From assembly GCA_020723345.1 (NCBI GenBank), contig DYJA01000059.1:1-42023 (forward strand): 42,023 nucleotides of DNA, in the 5' to 3' direction. This document shows positions 7,252 through 14,345 of the stretch, piece after piece. Within the stretch, counting starts at the first letter, position 1. Each line of letters starts with the position of its first letter. The notes under the pieces were generated by a model. The model made no database searches and was not told where the DNA came from. It was given only the letters and a program-made list of their open reading frames with translations. The position numbers and the translations under genes were made by a program. The DNA is from Candidatus Aquidulcis sp. GTDB lineage: Bacteria > Chloroflexota > Anaerolineae > UBA4142.

Positions 7252-7927
7252 CCAATTCCTCGCGCGTCACCTCGCGCAATTCGACATCGAACACCTCTGC
7301 AAAGCGCGCCGCCACGCGTTCGCGCGCCGCGCGCATTTCGATCGGCTGGTTCAGCACGCGCGCGATTGAAGTCACCGCCTTGTCGCGGATTCCGCACGGC
7401 ACGATCAGATCGAAATGCGCGAGATTCGGAGCGACGTTCAACGCGAAACCGTGATACGTGATCCACTGCTCGATCCGCGCGCCGATTTGAACGATCTTCG
7501 CCTCGCCGCCCGGCGCGTCGAGCCACACCCCGATCAACTTGTCGATCCGCTTGCCGCGAATTCCAAAATCGCCCAGCGCGCGCAGCAGCATTTCCTCCAT
7601 CGACCGAACGAACCAGCCGACATCCATTCGAAAATTATGCAAGTCGAGAATCGGATAGCCGACGAGTTGTCCGGGGCCATGATACGTCACGTCGCCGCCG
7701 CGCTCGACGCGGAAAATCTCGATGCCGAGTTGTTGCAGCGCGTCGCGCGATGCCAGAATGTTCGATTCGACCGCGTTGCGCCCGAGCGTGAACACCGGCG
7801 GATGTTCGAGCAGCAGCAGTACGTCGTTCAACGCGCCGCGCTTGCGCGCTTCCACAATGCGATGTTGCAGCGCGAGCGCGTGCGCGTACGGAACCGTATC
7901 GAGATTGACGAGCCAAACCTTGTTCAT
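7229..7927 (-). CDS. lipB: Octanoyltransferase (lipoate biosynthesis)
   Basis: 232 residues from ATG 7927. Moves octanoyl from acyl carrier protein to lipoyl domains via an acyl-enzyme in the cytoplasm, the first step of endogenous lipoate synthesis. Family marks: LLLEHPPVFTLGRNA, RGGDVTYHGPGQLVGYPI (77-93), the catalytic Lys144 in AKIVQIGARI, TYHGFALNV, and catalytic Cys178 in IVPCGI. A start at 7972 would add 15 residues coded by the hairpin repeat just upstream, so 7927 is preferred, although no good ribosome site is seen. The gene follows the UGA-containing peroxiredoxin on the same strand, separated by a strong hairpin. No lipA is in the window. Confidence 0.93.
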   Translation of the reverse strand: MNKVWLVNLDTVPYAHALALQHRIVEARKRGALNDVLLLLEHPPVFTLGRNAVESNILASRDALQQLGIEIFRVERGGDVTYHGPGQLVGYPILDLHNFRMDVGWFVRSMEEMLLRALGDFGIRGKRIDKLIGVWLDAPGGEAKIVQIGARIEQWITYHGFALNVAPNLAHFDLIVPCGIRDKAVTSIARVLNQPIEMRAARERVAARFAEVFDVELREVTREELEKRLAPD

Positions 7928-7937
7928 TTTCGATTTT

Positions 7938-8007
7938 CGATTGCCGATTTTCGATTTGAAATTCCGCAACACGCCATCGAAAATCAGAAATCGAAAATCG
8001 GCAATCG
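7938..8007. repeat. Long inverted repeat between peroxiredoxin and lipB
   Basis: Arms CGATTGCCGATTTTCGATTT (7938-7957) and its exact complement (7988-8007) form a 20-bp stem around a 30-base loop. The arms consist of GATTTTCGATT units. It may terminate or attenuate transcription from the peroxiredoxin into lipB. Reading into it accounts for the extra N-terminus that an upstream lipB start would give. Confidence 0.75.
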
Positions 8008-8015
8008 CGGGAAAT

Positions 8016-8504
8016 CTATTTCAATTTTCGCAACTCGGCGAACAATTCCCCATTGTCCGGCATTACTCCGCTTTCGTACACTTTGATCCAGCGAAGGATG
8101 CCTTGTTTGTCCACGACGAAAATCGCGCGGTCGGATCGCCCCAGTTTTTCGTTAAAGATGCCGTACTGCTGCGCGACCGCACCGTGGGGCCAAAAATCTG
8201 ACACGAGCGGGTACGAAATGCCGCCGAGTGATTTGCCCCATCCTTGCTTTGATTGAACCGGATCACAACTGATAGCCAGAACCTGGCTATGCGTTCCCTC
8301 GAACTCAGCGCGCTGCGCTTCGTACGAAGGAATCTGCTTGTCTCAGATCGCCGTGAACGCGAACGGGTGAAACGCCAGCACGACGTTCTGGCGACCGCGA
8401 TAGTCGCTCAACTTGACATCCAGCCGCTGAATGTCCGGTTTGGTAATCACGCCGGGCAGTGTGAAATCCGGCGCGGTATCTCCGACTTGAAATGGATTTG
8501 CCAT
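8016..8504 (-). CDS. Peroxiredoxin with in-frame UGA at the peroxidatic Cys; probable selenoprotein
   Basis: An AhpC/TSA-family peroxiredoxin of 162 residues if TGA at 8345-8343 is read through. ATG 8504 follows AAGGAGG at 5 bases. It begins [20 protein letters not shown], then [19 protein letters not shown], then TGA (codon 54), then [49 protein letters not shown] and [12 protein letters not shown], and stops at TAG 8018-8016. The universal PxxxTxxC motif reads P47-F-A-F-T51-A-I-UGA, so the stop is exactly at the peroxide-reducing Cys; the conserved Arg of SDRAIF remains. No other lesion interrupts the frame. Sec at this position is known in bacterial peroxiredoxins; a nonsense mutation or sequencing error is the alternative. 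A GU-containing hairpin lies just downstream. It should reduce peroxides in the cytoplasm. Confidence 0.75.
8318..8329 (-). promoter_or_regulatory. Candidate bacterial SECIS apical hairpin
   Basis: In the peroxiredoxin mRNA, CUUC-GUAC-GAAG begins 13 bases after the UGA, and its loop starts with GU 17 bases after the UGA. Bacterial SECIS elements lie in the coding region just downstream of the UGA and carry a GU in the apical loop, so position and loop fit. The visible stem is only 4-5 bp and I could not find a clear lower helix by eye; support is limited. Confidence 0.35.
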
Positions 8505-8518
8505 TTTTTCCTCCTTCA

Positions 8519-8583
8519 TCAGGTATTCAGTATTCAGTGTTCAGTATTCAGTCTGAATGCCGAATACTGGATACTGAATACTC
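8519..8583. repeat. GTATTCAGTATTCAG imperfect inverted repeat
   Basis: Tandem GTATTCA/GTGTTCA units (8522-8551) face GAATACTGGATACTGAATAC (8563-8582), able to fold into a long imperfect hairpin. It fills the gap between the MetE C-half-like gene, which ends at 8585, and the peroxiredoxin ribosome site. Confidence 0.6.
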
Positions 8584-8584
8584 A

Positions 8585-9556
8585 TCACCGCAATCCCAAC
8601 TCGCGCTTCACCTCGCGCGTCGCGCGCACGACCAATTCCAACTTGGCTTGCGCCTCCGCGACCGTGCGCGTTTTCAGACCGCAATCGGGATCGACAAAAA
8701 TTTTTTCTGGCGGAATCTGTTGCAGCGCGTGTTTGATGCCGGTCTTGACTTGCTCGATAGATTCCAAGCGATGGTTGTGCACATCCACCACACCCAGACC
8801 GATCTCTTTGGTGTACGGATGCGATTTGAACACGTCGAGCAAATCGTAATTCGAGTTTGCCATTTCGAGATCGAGTTGAGCGACCGGTAGATCGAGGATG
8901 CGTGGATAGATCGTCGTGAAATCGCCGTAACAAATGTGGCTGATCGTTTTCGCGCGCAATCCGCGCGTGACGGTTGCCATCGCCTCGATCAGCAGATCGA
9001 TTTCCTCCGGCACAACCGACGCGGCGGGTTCGTCGATCTGAATGTACTCCGCGCCCGCGCGTTCGAGGTCGCGCGCTTCGGCGTGGACGACGCGCGCGAG
9101 CGCGAGCGCGGCTTGGCGGCGCGAGCCGTAGTACTCGTCGAACGACCAGTCCATCAACGTGTACGGTCCCGTCAACATTCCTTTGACCGGTTTGCGCGTC
9201 AACGATTGCGCGTACTTCCACCATTCGACGGTCGTCGGTCCCTGGCGCGCGACCTTGCCGACGATGATTGGCTTGTGATAATAGCGATTGCCGTACGCGC
9301 GGACGAGTCCGCTGATCGCAAAGCCGCGCCACTCTTCGGCAAAGTATTCGACCATGTCGCCGCGATACTGCTCGCCGTCCACGAGAATATCGAGACCGAT
9401 ACGTTCTTGAAATTCGATCCACTCGCGGGTCGCGCGTCTCTCCAACGCGAGCAACTCCGCGCGTGCAATTCGCTTTTTGCGATATTGATTGCGCGCTTGC
9501 ATCAAATAGTCGGGCTTTGGGTACGAGCCGACCGCCGTCGTCAACAAACTTGGCAT
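8585..9556 (-). CDS. Cobalamin-independent methionine synthase, catalytic (MetE C-half-like) protein
   Basis: 323 residues from ATG 9556, where MetE similarity begins (MPSLLTTAVGSYPKP). MetE transfers a methyl group to homocysteine; its catalytic zinc site is in the C-terminal barrel. All four zinc ligands are recognisable: His207 and Cys209 (ISHICYGDF), Glu231 (LDLEMANSN) and Cys292 (VDPDCGLKTR). Homocysteine-binding IDEPA is at 174-178, and GPYTLMDW is conserved. Full-length MetE has about 750 residues with two homologous barrels; here only one is present. A MetE N-half-like gene lies immediately upstream, ending 10 bases before this ATG, so the two may make a split MetE. The methyl donor (folate or a corrinoid protein) is undetermined. 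Confidence 0.88.
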   Translation of the reverse strand: MPSLLTTAVGSYPKPDYLMQARNQYRKKRIARAELLALERRATREWIEFQERIGLDILVDGEQYRGDMVEYFAEEWRGFAISGLVRAYGNRYYHKPIIVGKVARQGPTTVEWWKYAQSLTRKPVKGMLTGPYTLMDWSFDEYYGSRRQAALALARVVHAEARDLERAGAEYIQIDEPAASVVPEEIDLLIEAMATVTRGLRAKTISHICYGDFTTIYPRILDLPVAQLDLEMANSNYDLLDVFKSHPYTKEIGLGVVDVHNHRLESIEQVKTGIKHALQQIPPEKIFVDPDCGLKTRTVAEAQAKLELVVRATREVKRELGLR

Positions 9557-9566
9557 TTCTATTTCC

Positions 9567-10631
9567 CTACTTGCGTGATCTTTCGTGTTCTTTCGCGGCT
9601 TTTCGCGTTTTTCGTGTTGCGTGCTGCGTGTTCCGTTTCTCGGCTTGCGCGCTTGTTCGCGGTTTTCGCGTTCCAAACTCCCTCGCCGCCGCAACCAGCT
9701 GCGCCAATTTTTCCTGCGCGCGCTCGCGCGGCAAAAATTCCAAGCCGCACGTCGGATTCACGTACACCCGGTCGAGCGGAACGACGCGCGCGATTTGCGC
9801 GAACGCGCGGCGCAACTCGGCGCGCGTTTCGAGTTTCGTGTTGCGCGCGTCGACGATGCCAAAGCCGAGTTCTTTGGTGAACGGCGCGGTCTTGATCACA
9901 TCCCAATTCCGCGCGCCCTGCACGAAATCCAAACCGATCACCGCGAACGGCAACGCGAGAATTTGCGGATAAATGCCGCCGACATCGCCAAAGTACGTGT
10001 ACAGCGCGAGTTTCGCGGTCAAGCCGTTCGTCAATCGCCGCATCGCTTGTTCGAACAGCGCCCAGTCTTGTTTGCGCCGCAGAATTGCCGGCTCGTCGAA
10101 TTGGATGAACGTCGCGTCCGCGCGTTCGAGCGCGCGCGCTTCTTGATTCAGCGCGTCCGCGAGCGCGAACACAAATTCGTCCAGCGTCGGATAGTACTTG
10201 TTCTCGGACAAGCGCGCGAGCGTGTACGGGCCGGGCAGCGCGGGCTTGACCGGCTTGGACGAGTATTGCGCCGCGAATTCATAATCGCACACGGTGATCG
10301 GCTCAACCCATTCGACCGCGCCTTCGCAAATCGGCTGGCGGTAGTACGTGTTCGAATCGAAATAGCGAATCAATCCGCCGAGGCGCAAGCCGCGCAGTCG
10401 GCGCGCGAGGTACGTCTGCTCGTCTTCCCAGCGAATCTTGCCGTCGGTGATCAGATCGAGTCCGGCGGCGATCTGTTCGGCGATCACTTCACGCGTCACT
10501 TGATCTTCGGTACGCTGCAAATCGTCGCGCGTGATTTTGCCCGCGTCCACATTGGCAATCGCCTGGCGCAGTTTCGCCGGGCGCGGCAGGTTCGGTATTT
10601 TCGGATAGTTGCCTACAACTGTCGTGATCAA
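9567..10631 (-). CDS. MetE N-terminal-half-like barrel protein lacking the zinc His/Cys
   Basis: 354 residues. The TTG at 10631 is chosen because AGGAGAG lies 5 bases upstream and family similarity starts with ITTVVGNYPK; an ATG at 10676 would run through repeat hairpins. It is homologous to the catalytic paralogue downstream (GPYTLARL, FIQFDEPAILRR, NPTCGLEFL), but the HxC zinc pair is replaced by Y211-T-Y213 (LYTYFGDVGG) and the Glu by Asp235; Cys295 is kept. YTYF at this place is typical of the non-catalytic N-terminal barrel of MetE. It likely contributes folate binding or structure. The last 30 or so residues (RKPRTSAQAEKRNTQHATRK) are coded by a tandem repeat. It has its own promoter at 10728-10756. 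Confidence 0.8.
   Translation of the reverse strand: MITTVVGNYPKIPNLPRPAKLRQAIANVDAGKITRDDLQRTEDQVTREVIAEQIAAGLDLITDGKIRWEDEQTYLARRLRGLRLGGLIRYFDSNTYYRQPICEGAVEWVEPITVCDYEFAAQYSSKPVKPALPGPYTLARLSENKYYPTLDEFVFALADALNQEARALERADATFIQFDEPAILRRKQDWALFEQAMRRLTNGLTAKLALYTYFGDVGGIYPQILALPFAVIGLDFVQGARNWDVIKTAPFTKELGFGIVDARNTKLETRAELRRAFAQIARVVPLDRVYVNPTCGLEFLPRERAQEKLAQLVAAAREFGTRKPRTSAQAEKRNTQHATRKTRKAAKEHERSRK
9577..9670. repeat. TTTCGCGTTC-type repeat forming the 3' end of the MetE N-half gene
   Basis: Degenerate units such as CTTTCGTGTTCTTTCGCGGC and CGTGTTGCGTGCTGCGTGTT run through the gene's 3' end and stop. They encode a basic tail absent from family members I know. The same 10-base unit occurs inside the gene at 15146-16912 (bases 16451-16502), and GCGTGTTGCGTGTTGCGT occurs at 16934-16951. 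Confidence 0.6.
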
Positions 10632-10651
10632 AGTTCTCTCCTGAAATGGTG

Positions 10652-10689
10652 GGGCAAATTTCCAATTTGCCCGCAAGTTGGAAACTTGC
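10652..10689. repeat. Two adjacent small hairpins in the MetE N-half leader
   Basis: GGGCAAATT (10652-10660) pairs with AATTTGCCC (10664-10672), and GCAAGTT (10673-10679) pairs with AACTTGC (10683-10689), each with a 3-base loop. They abut, in the 5' leader of the minus-strand gene. They resemble the GACAAGTTTT hairpin at 36851 and the GACAAATTT hairpin at 40662. Confidence 0.7.
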
Positions 10690-10727
10690 TACGCTTTGCT
10701 GGACGATCGCGCGCGTCATCGCGACGG

Positions 10728-10756
10728 ATTGTAGCAATATCGCCGAGCGTTGTCAA
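10728..10756 (-). promoter_or_regulatory. Sigma70-type promoter for the methionine-synthase operon
   Basis: On the minus strand TTGACA (10756-10751) and TACAAT (10733-10728) are 17 bases apart. The leader to TTG 10631 is about 90 bases and carries two hairpins. Its -35 lies only 5 bases from the -35 of the divergent promoter at 10762. Confidence 0.65.
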
Positions 10757-10761
10757 TCGGG

Positions 10762-10790
10762 TTGTCAAACCGCGTCGTTTTGAGTATAAT
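10762..10790 (+). promoter_or_regulatory. Sigma70-type promoter for the first sugar ABC operon
   Basis: TTGTCA (10762-10767) and a perfect TATAAT (10785-10790) are separated by 17 bases. The leader to ATG 10898 is about 100 bases. It is back to back with the promoter at 10728-10756, so the two probably compete or share regulation. Confidence 0.65.
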
Positions 10791-10897
10791 AACTATCGAG
10801 AAAGTCAAGGTATGCACTCAATGACGAGGAGCAGAATGTACTTGGCTCTGTGCCACTCGCGAGACACCTCTTTTTCTTTCAGTGACAAGGAGATGGC

Positions 10898-11905
10898 ATG
10901 ACGACTCAAACTGCCGAGTCTGCAATTCCCCACACGCGTTGGTTTTCTTCCCGCACACGCCGCCGCATCCAGTGGTCGGCGTACCTCTACATTTTGCCGG
11001 CATACATCATCATCGCAATGTTCCACATCATCCCGGTCTTTTATGCGATCTACATCGGCATGAACAAGGGTCCGATCAACAAATTCGTCTGGGTTGGATT
11101 TGACCATTATCTGCGCGCGCTCACCGGCGGCGAATTCTGGGGCTCGCTCGTCACGACGTTTGCGTACACCCTCCTGACAATGCCGTTCACGATCGCGCTG
11201 GGTTTGTTCTTTGCGTATCTTTTATACCAGCCCTTTGTCAAAGCGCGCGGGATGTTTCGCGCGATCTTCTTTTTGCCCTACGTCGTCTCAACCGTCGGTT
11301 CTTCGATTGTCTGGGCGTGGATTCTCGATCCGCGCAGCGGGCTGGCGAACGCCGCGCTTAAATCCGTCGGCTTTCCCCCATTGCGCTGGCTGATCGAGCC
11401 GAGCGGTGTTTTTGAATTGATGGCGAAGAACATCGGCGTGACGATTCCTGAATGGGCAGGCGGACCCAGTATGGCGCTCGTCGCGATCTCGATTTTTTCG
11501 ATCTGGCAGGCGATGGGGTACGATATCGTGATCTTTCTCGCCGGACTGACCAACATCCCCGGCGAATTGTACGAAGCCGCGCGCATTGACGGCGCGAGCG
11601 GCTGGACGCTGTTCCGCCACATCACCATCCCCTTGCTTGCGCCGACGACGTTTTTCGTCGTCGTGATTTCCGTCATCGGCTCGCTGCAATCGTTCAACCA
11701 CATCTTTACGATGAACCGCGCCTCCGCGCAGAGTCTGGGAGGGCCGCTCGGCAGCACGAGCACGCTGACGGTGTACATGTTCGATCAACTGTACACCAAC
11801 TCCAACTATGGTTATGCGACCGCGGTCGCGATTTTGCTCTCGCTGATCATTCTCGCGTTCACGCTGTTCAATTTCAAATTTCTCGGCAAGCGCGTGCAGT
11901 ACTAA
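10898..11905 (+). CDS. Sugar ABC transporter permease (MalF/UgpA type)
   Basis: 335 residues, ATG after ACAAGGAGATGGC. A CUT1-family inner-membrane permease. The first membrane segment is about 27-48 (YLYILPAYIIIAMFHIIPVF); further segments lie at about 88-110, 125-145, 190-215, 245-268 and 305-325. The cytoplasmic EAA loop, which docks the ATPase, reads ELYEAARIDGASGWTLFRHI followed by TIPLLAP. The loop between segments is longer than usual (about 145-190, ending EWAGGP). It is the first gene of a permease-permease-binding protein operon with no ATPase gene. The substrate is unknown; the binding protein is UgpB-like. Confidence 0.93.
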   Translation: MTTQTAESAIPHTRWFSSRTRRRIQWSAYLYILPAYIIIAMFHIIPVFYAIYIGMNKGPINKFVWVGFDHYLRALTGGEFWGSLVTTFAYTLLTMPFTIALGLFFAYLLYQPFVKARGMFRAIFFLPYVVSTVGSSIVWAWILDPRSGLANAALKSVGFPPLRWLIEPSGVFELMAKNIGVTIPEWAGGPSMALVAISIFSIWQAMGYDIVIFLAGLTNIPGELYEAARIDGASGWTLFRHITIPLLAPTTFFVVVISVIGSLQSFNHIFTMNRASAQSLGGPLGSTSTLTVYMFDQLYTNSNYGYATAVAILLSLIILAFTLFNFKFLGKRVQY

Positions 11906-11982
11906 AGGATGAAGGCAGAAGGATGAAGGATGAAAACGAATTCGTAGGAATTTCCGCCTTCATCCCTCATCCTTCATCCTTC
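11905..11982. repeat. AAGGATGAAGG inverted repeat between the two permeases
   Basis: AAGGATGAAGGCAGAAGGAT and similar units (11905-11935) face CGCCTTCATCCCTCATCCTT and CATCCTT (11956-11981), forming a long imperfect hairpin between permease genes 1 and 2. It ends just before the second permease's AAGGAAG ribosome site. Confidence 0.65.
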
Positions 11983-11996
11983 GCAAGGAAGCAACT

Positions 11997-12863
11997 ATGA
12001 CATTAACAAATATCAAGCGACCACTCACCAACCTGGACCGGCTCAAAGCCCTCTCCGGGCAATCCGTTATTTACGCCATTCTGATCCTCGGCGCGCTCTG
12101 GGCATTGTTCCCCTTTGCCTGGATGGTCTTCTCGTCGTTGAAGGGATATACCGAAGCGTACGCCGCGGAAACGTTTTTGCCGACGCGCTGGCTCTTTTCC
12201 AACTATATCGACGCGTGGAACAAGGTCGAATTTTTCCCGCGCTATTTTGCCAACACGATCTTCATCGCAGTCTGCACGGTCGCCGGCGTGCTGACCACTT
12301 CGACGCTGGCGGCGTACGCCTTCGCGCGGATGGAATTTCCAGGGCGCGACACGCTTTTCATCATCCTGCTTGCGACGATGATGATCCCGTTTGAAGTGAC
12401 GCTGATCCCGAATTTTATTCTCGTGCGGAATTTGCAATGGGTGGACAACTATGCCGCGCTGATTATTCCGTGGATCGCCAGCGCGTTCAGCATCTTTCTC
12501 TTGCGCCAATTCTTCAAGTCCATTCCGCAAGAACTGTTCGACGCGGCGGTCATTGACGGCTGTACGCATCTGCGCTTCTTGACCACCATCGTCGTGCCGT
12601 TGTCGCGTCCCGCGTTGATCACCAGCGGCTTGTTCACTTTTCTCGCGACGTGGAACTCGTTGATGTGGGCGATCCTCGTAACGAACAAGCCGGAGATGCG
12701 CCCGATTCAAGTCGGAATGGCGGCGTTCATCGGCGAAGCCGGGACGCAGATCCAACTCCTGCTCGCGGCAGTGACGATCAGCGTGATTCCGGTCATCATC
12801 GTCTATTTGATTTTGCAGCGCTGGTTCATCGAAGGGATTGCGACGGTAGGCATTCGCGGCTAG
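11997..12863 (+). CDS. Sugar ABC transporter permease (MalG/UgpE type)
   Basis: 288 residues, ATG after GCAAGGAAGCAACT. The second inner-membrane subunit of a CUT1 importer. The first membrane segment is IYAILILGALWALFPFAWMV (about 25-44), followed by the periplasmic stretch TRWLFSNYIDAWNKVEFFPR and TLAAYAFARMEFPG. The EAA-like loop is ELFDAAVIDGCTHLRFLTTI followed by VVPLSRPALIT. A C-terminal RWFIEGIATVGIRG ending is typical of MalG-like subunits. It pairs with the permease at 10898 and should work with an ATPase encoded elsewhere. Spacing to the previous gene is 91 bases, occupied by a hairpin repeat. Confidence 0.93.
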   Translation: MTLTNIKRPLTNLDRLKALSGQSVIYAILILGALWALFPFAWMVFSSLKGYTEAYAAETFLPTRWLFSNYIDAWNKVEFFPRYFANTIFIAVCTVAGVLTTSTLAAYAFARMEFPGRDTLFIILLATMMIPFEVTLIPNFILVRNLQWVDNYAALIIPWIASAFSIFLLRQFFKSIPQELFDAAVIDGCTHLRFLTTIVVPLSRPALITSGLFTFLATWNSLMWAILVTNKPEMRPIQVGMAAFIGEAGTQIQLLLAAVTISVIPVIIVYLILQRWFIEGIATVGIRG

Positions 12864-12869
12864 CCAAGT

Positions 12870-12930
12870 GGTCAACTAGTCAATCAGTCAATCGGTCAAC
12901 TGGTCGCCTGATCGCCTGATTGACCGGTCT
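12870..12930. repeat. Short-word repeat GTCAATCGGTCAACTGGTCG
   Basis: Iterated GTCAA(T/C) words followed by CGCCTGAT words (GGTCGCCTGATCGCCTGATT) occupy the gap between the second permease and the binding-protein leader. They can fold back partly on themselves. It is one of several different intergenic repeat families here. Confidence 0.5.
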
Positions 12931-12931
12931 C

Positions 12932-12944
12932 AAGGAGGTGATCC
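12932..12944 (+). promoter_or_regulatory. Extended Shine-Dalgarno: 13-base complement of the 16S tail
   Basis: AAGGAGGTGATCC is the exact complement of the conserved 3' end of bacterial 16S rRNA (GGATCACCTCCTT). It is not next to the binding-protein gene but 11 bases before a minimal ORF (ATG AAA GCA TGA, 12956-12967), which leads by ATGA overlap into the 17-residue ORF at 12964. Confidence 0.5.
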
Positions 12945-12963
12945 GCATACTCAAAATGAAAGC

Positions 12964-13017
12964 ATGAACATTCGAATCGGAAAAAATAGCCCCTCGAAAA
13001 GGAGAGAATCAAGATGA
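12964..13017 (+). CDS. Possible 17-residue leader peptide coupled to the sugar-binding protein gene
   Basis: ATG 12964 opens MNIRIGKNSPSKRRESR and stops at TGA 13015-13017, which overlaps the binding-protein ATG (13014) as ATGA. Its own ATG overlaps the TGA of a three-codon ORF (12956-12967), also as ATGA, and that follows a very long Shine-Dalgarno. The chain could feed ribosomes to the highly expressed binding-protein gene. It may be chance: the binding-protein gene has its own AAAGGAGAG site inside this ORF. No homology is claimed. Confidence 0.3.
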   Translation: MNIRIGKNSPSKRRESR

Positions 13018-14336
13018 AAAAGTATTTTGTGCTCGCGCTCGCGCTGACGTTTGCGCTCATCGTCGTCGCGTGTGCCCCCGCGCCGACGCCAACGCCGTTA
13101 CCCAAACCAACAGCCGCGCCGACAGCAGCGCCCAAACCGGTCGAAATCCAGTTCTGGACTTCGCAAAGCCAGACGCAGGATACAGCCCTCAAAGCACTCG
13201 CCGCCAAATTCAAAGAACAGAATCCCAACATCACCGTCGTCGTGACGTATCAAGGTTCCTATTCCGACGCGTTCAAGAAAATCACCGCCGCCATCGCCGC
13301 GGGTAGTCCACCGGATATCGCGATCGGGTACCCGAACACCATCGCGAACTATGTCAAATCGGAGGCGGTGATCGCGCTGGACGATCTGATGAAGGATTCG
13401 CAGATCGGGTTCAACGACGCCGACATGAAGGACATCTTCCCGTCGTTCATCGACAAGTACCCGCTGTTCGGCAACAAGGTGTACAGTCTCGCGTTCATGC
13501 GCAGCATGCAAGTCATGATCTACAACGGCGACATGCTCAAGCAAGCGGGCTTCGCCAAACCACCGGAGACGTACGAAGACTTTATGAAGGTCTGCACCGC
13601 GCTGGCGAAGCCCGAACTGCCTTGCTACGAACTCGCCGGTTCCGGCGACGCTTCCGGGTTTGCCTCGATGGTCTTTAGCCGCGGCGGCGATTTGCTGAGC
13701 GAGGATTTCAAGGCCGTCCTGTTCGATCAAAAAGCCGGTCTCGACTCGATGAATTTCCTCGGTGAATTGTTCGCCAAGAAATACGCGATCATGCAAGCCA
13801 AAGCGTACCAAGATCAAACCGATTTCGCGATCGGCAAGTGCATCTTCGGCTTTAGTTCGACCGCCGGTTTGCCGTACTACGCGACGGCGATCAAGGATGG
13901 CGGAGGCAAGGTAACGAACTGGGGCATCGCGCCCTACCCGCGCACGACCAAGGATCCAGTGCTCAACGTCTACGGTCCCAGCACCGCGATCTTCAAGACG
14001 ACGCCAGAGAAACAACGCGCCGCGTTCCTCTGGCTCAAGTTCTTGATGAGCAAGGACGCGAACGCCGACTGGGTCAAAGCCGCCGGATACTTCCCCGCGC
14101 GCCAATCCACCAAGGACGCGCTCGCCGATTACTTCAAAACGAATCCGCTGTACGCGCAGGCGTACGAGTGGTTGAAGTACGGTCGCAGCGAGCCGCAATT
14201 CACCGCGGCGTGGGAACCGATCCGCAACGCCATCGGCGACGCGATGGTGGCGGTTGGCAACGGCAAAGCGACGCCGGAGCAAGCACTGAAAGACGCCGCC
14301 AAGAAAGCGAACGACGCGATCAAGGCAGCGCAGTAG
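13014..14336 (+). CDS. Sugar ABC transporter substrate-binding lipoprotein (UgpB/MalE type)
   Basis: 440 residues, ATG after AAAAGGAGAGAATCAAG. Signal MKKYFVLALALTFALIVVAC ends in lipobox VVAC (Cys20), then a Pro/Thr/Ala linker to about 42. The domain has the family 1 binding-protein pattern: VEIQFWTSQSQTQDTALKAL, FKEQNPNITVVVTYQGSY, AAGSPPDIAIGYPNTIANYV, YNGDMLKQAGFAKPPETYEDF, and a C-terminal FKTTPEKQRAAFLWLKFLMS. It should bind a sugar or glycerol-phosphate-like ligand outside the membrane and deliver it to the permeases at 10898 and 11997. It is last in the operon, and the order permease-permease-binding protein differs from the other two importers here. Confidence 0.92.
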   Translation: MKKYFVLALALTFALIVVACAPAPTPTPLPKPTAAPTAAPKPVEIQFWTSQSQTQDTALKALAAKFKEQNPNITVVVTYQGSYSDAFKKITAAIAAGSPPDIAIGYPNTIANYVKSEAVIALDDLMKDSQIGFNDADMKDIFPSFIDKYPLFGNKVYSLAFMRSMQVMIYNGDMLKQAGFAKPPETYEDFMKVCTALAKPELPCYELAGSGDASGFASMVFSRGGDLLSEDFKAVLFDQKAGLDSMNFLGELFAKKYAIMQAKAYQDQTDFAIGKCIFGFSSTAGLPYYATAIKDGGGKVTNWGIAPYPRTTKDPVLNVYGPSTAIFKTTPEKQRAAFLWLKFLMSKDANADWVKAAGYFPARQSTKDALADYFKTNPLYAQAYEWLKYGRSEPQFTAAWEPIRNAIGDAMVAVGNGKATPEQALKDAAKKANDAIKAAQ

Positions 14337-14345
14337 GTTTTTCAC

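Noticed and set aside
8016-8204. 62-residue ORF as a stand-alone small protein
   Set aside because: It is only the C-terminal third of the peroxiredoxin read through the UGA; the upstream frame and ribosome site belong to the same gene.
9557-9694. Long N-terminal extension of the MetE C-half gene
   Set aside because: It would be translated from the tandem repeat and overlap the upstream gene; family similarity starts at ATG 9556.
10632-10727. SAM or cobalamin riboswitch before the methionine-synthase genes
   Set aside because: The roughly 90-base leader holds two small repeat hairpins but none of the conserved cores I know for these riboswitches.
12932-12944. Fragment of a 16S rRNA gene
   Set aside because: Only 13 bases complementary to the 16S tail, with no other rRNA sequence around; read as an extended ribosome-binding site.
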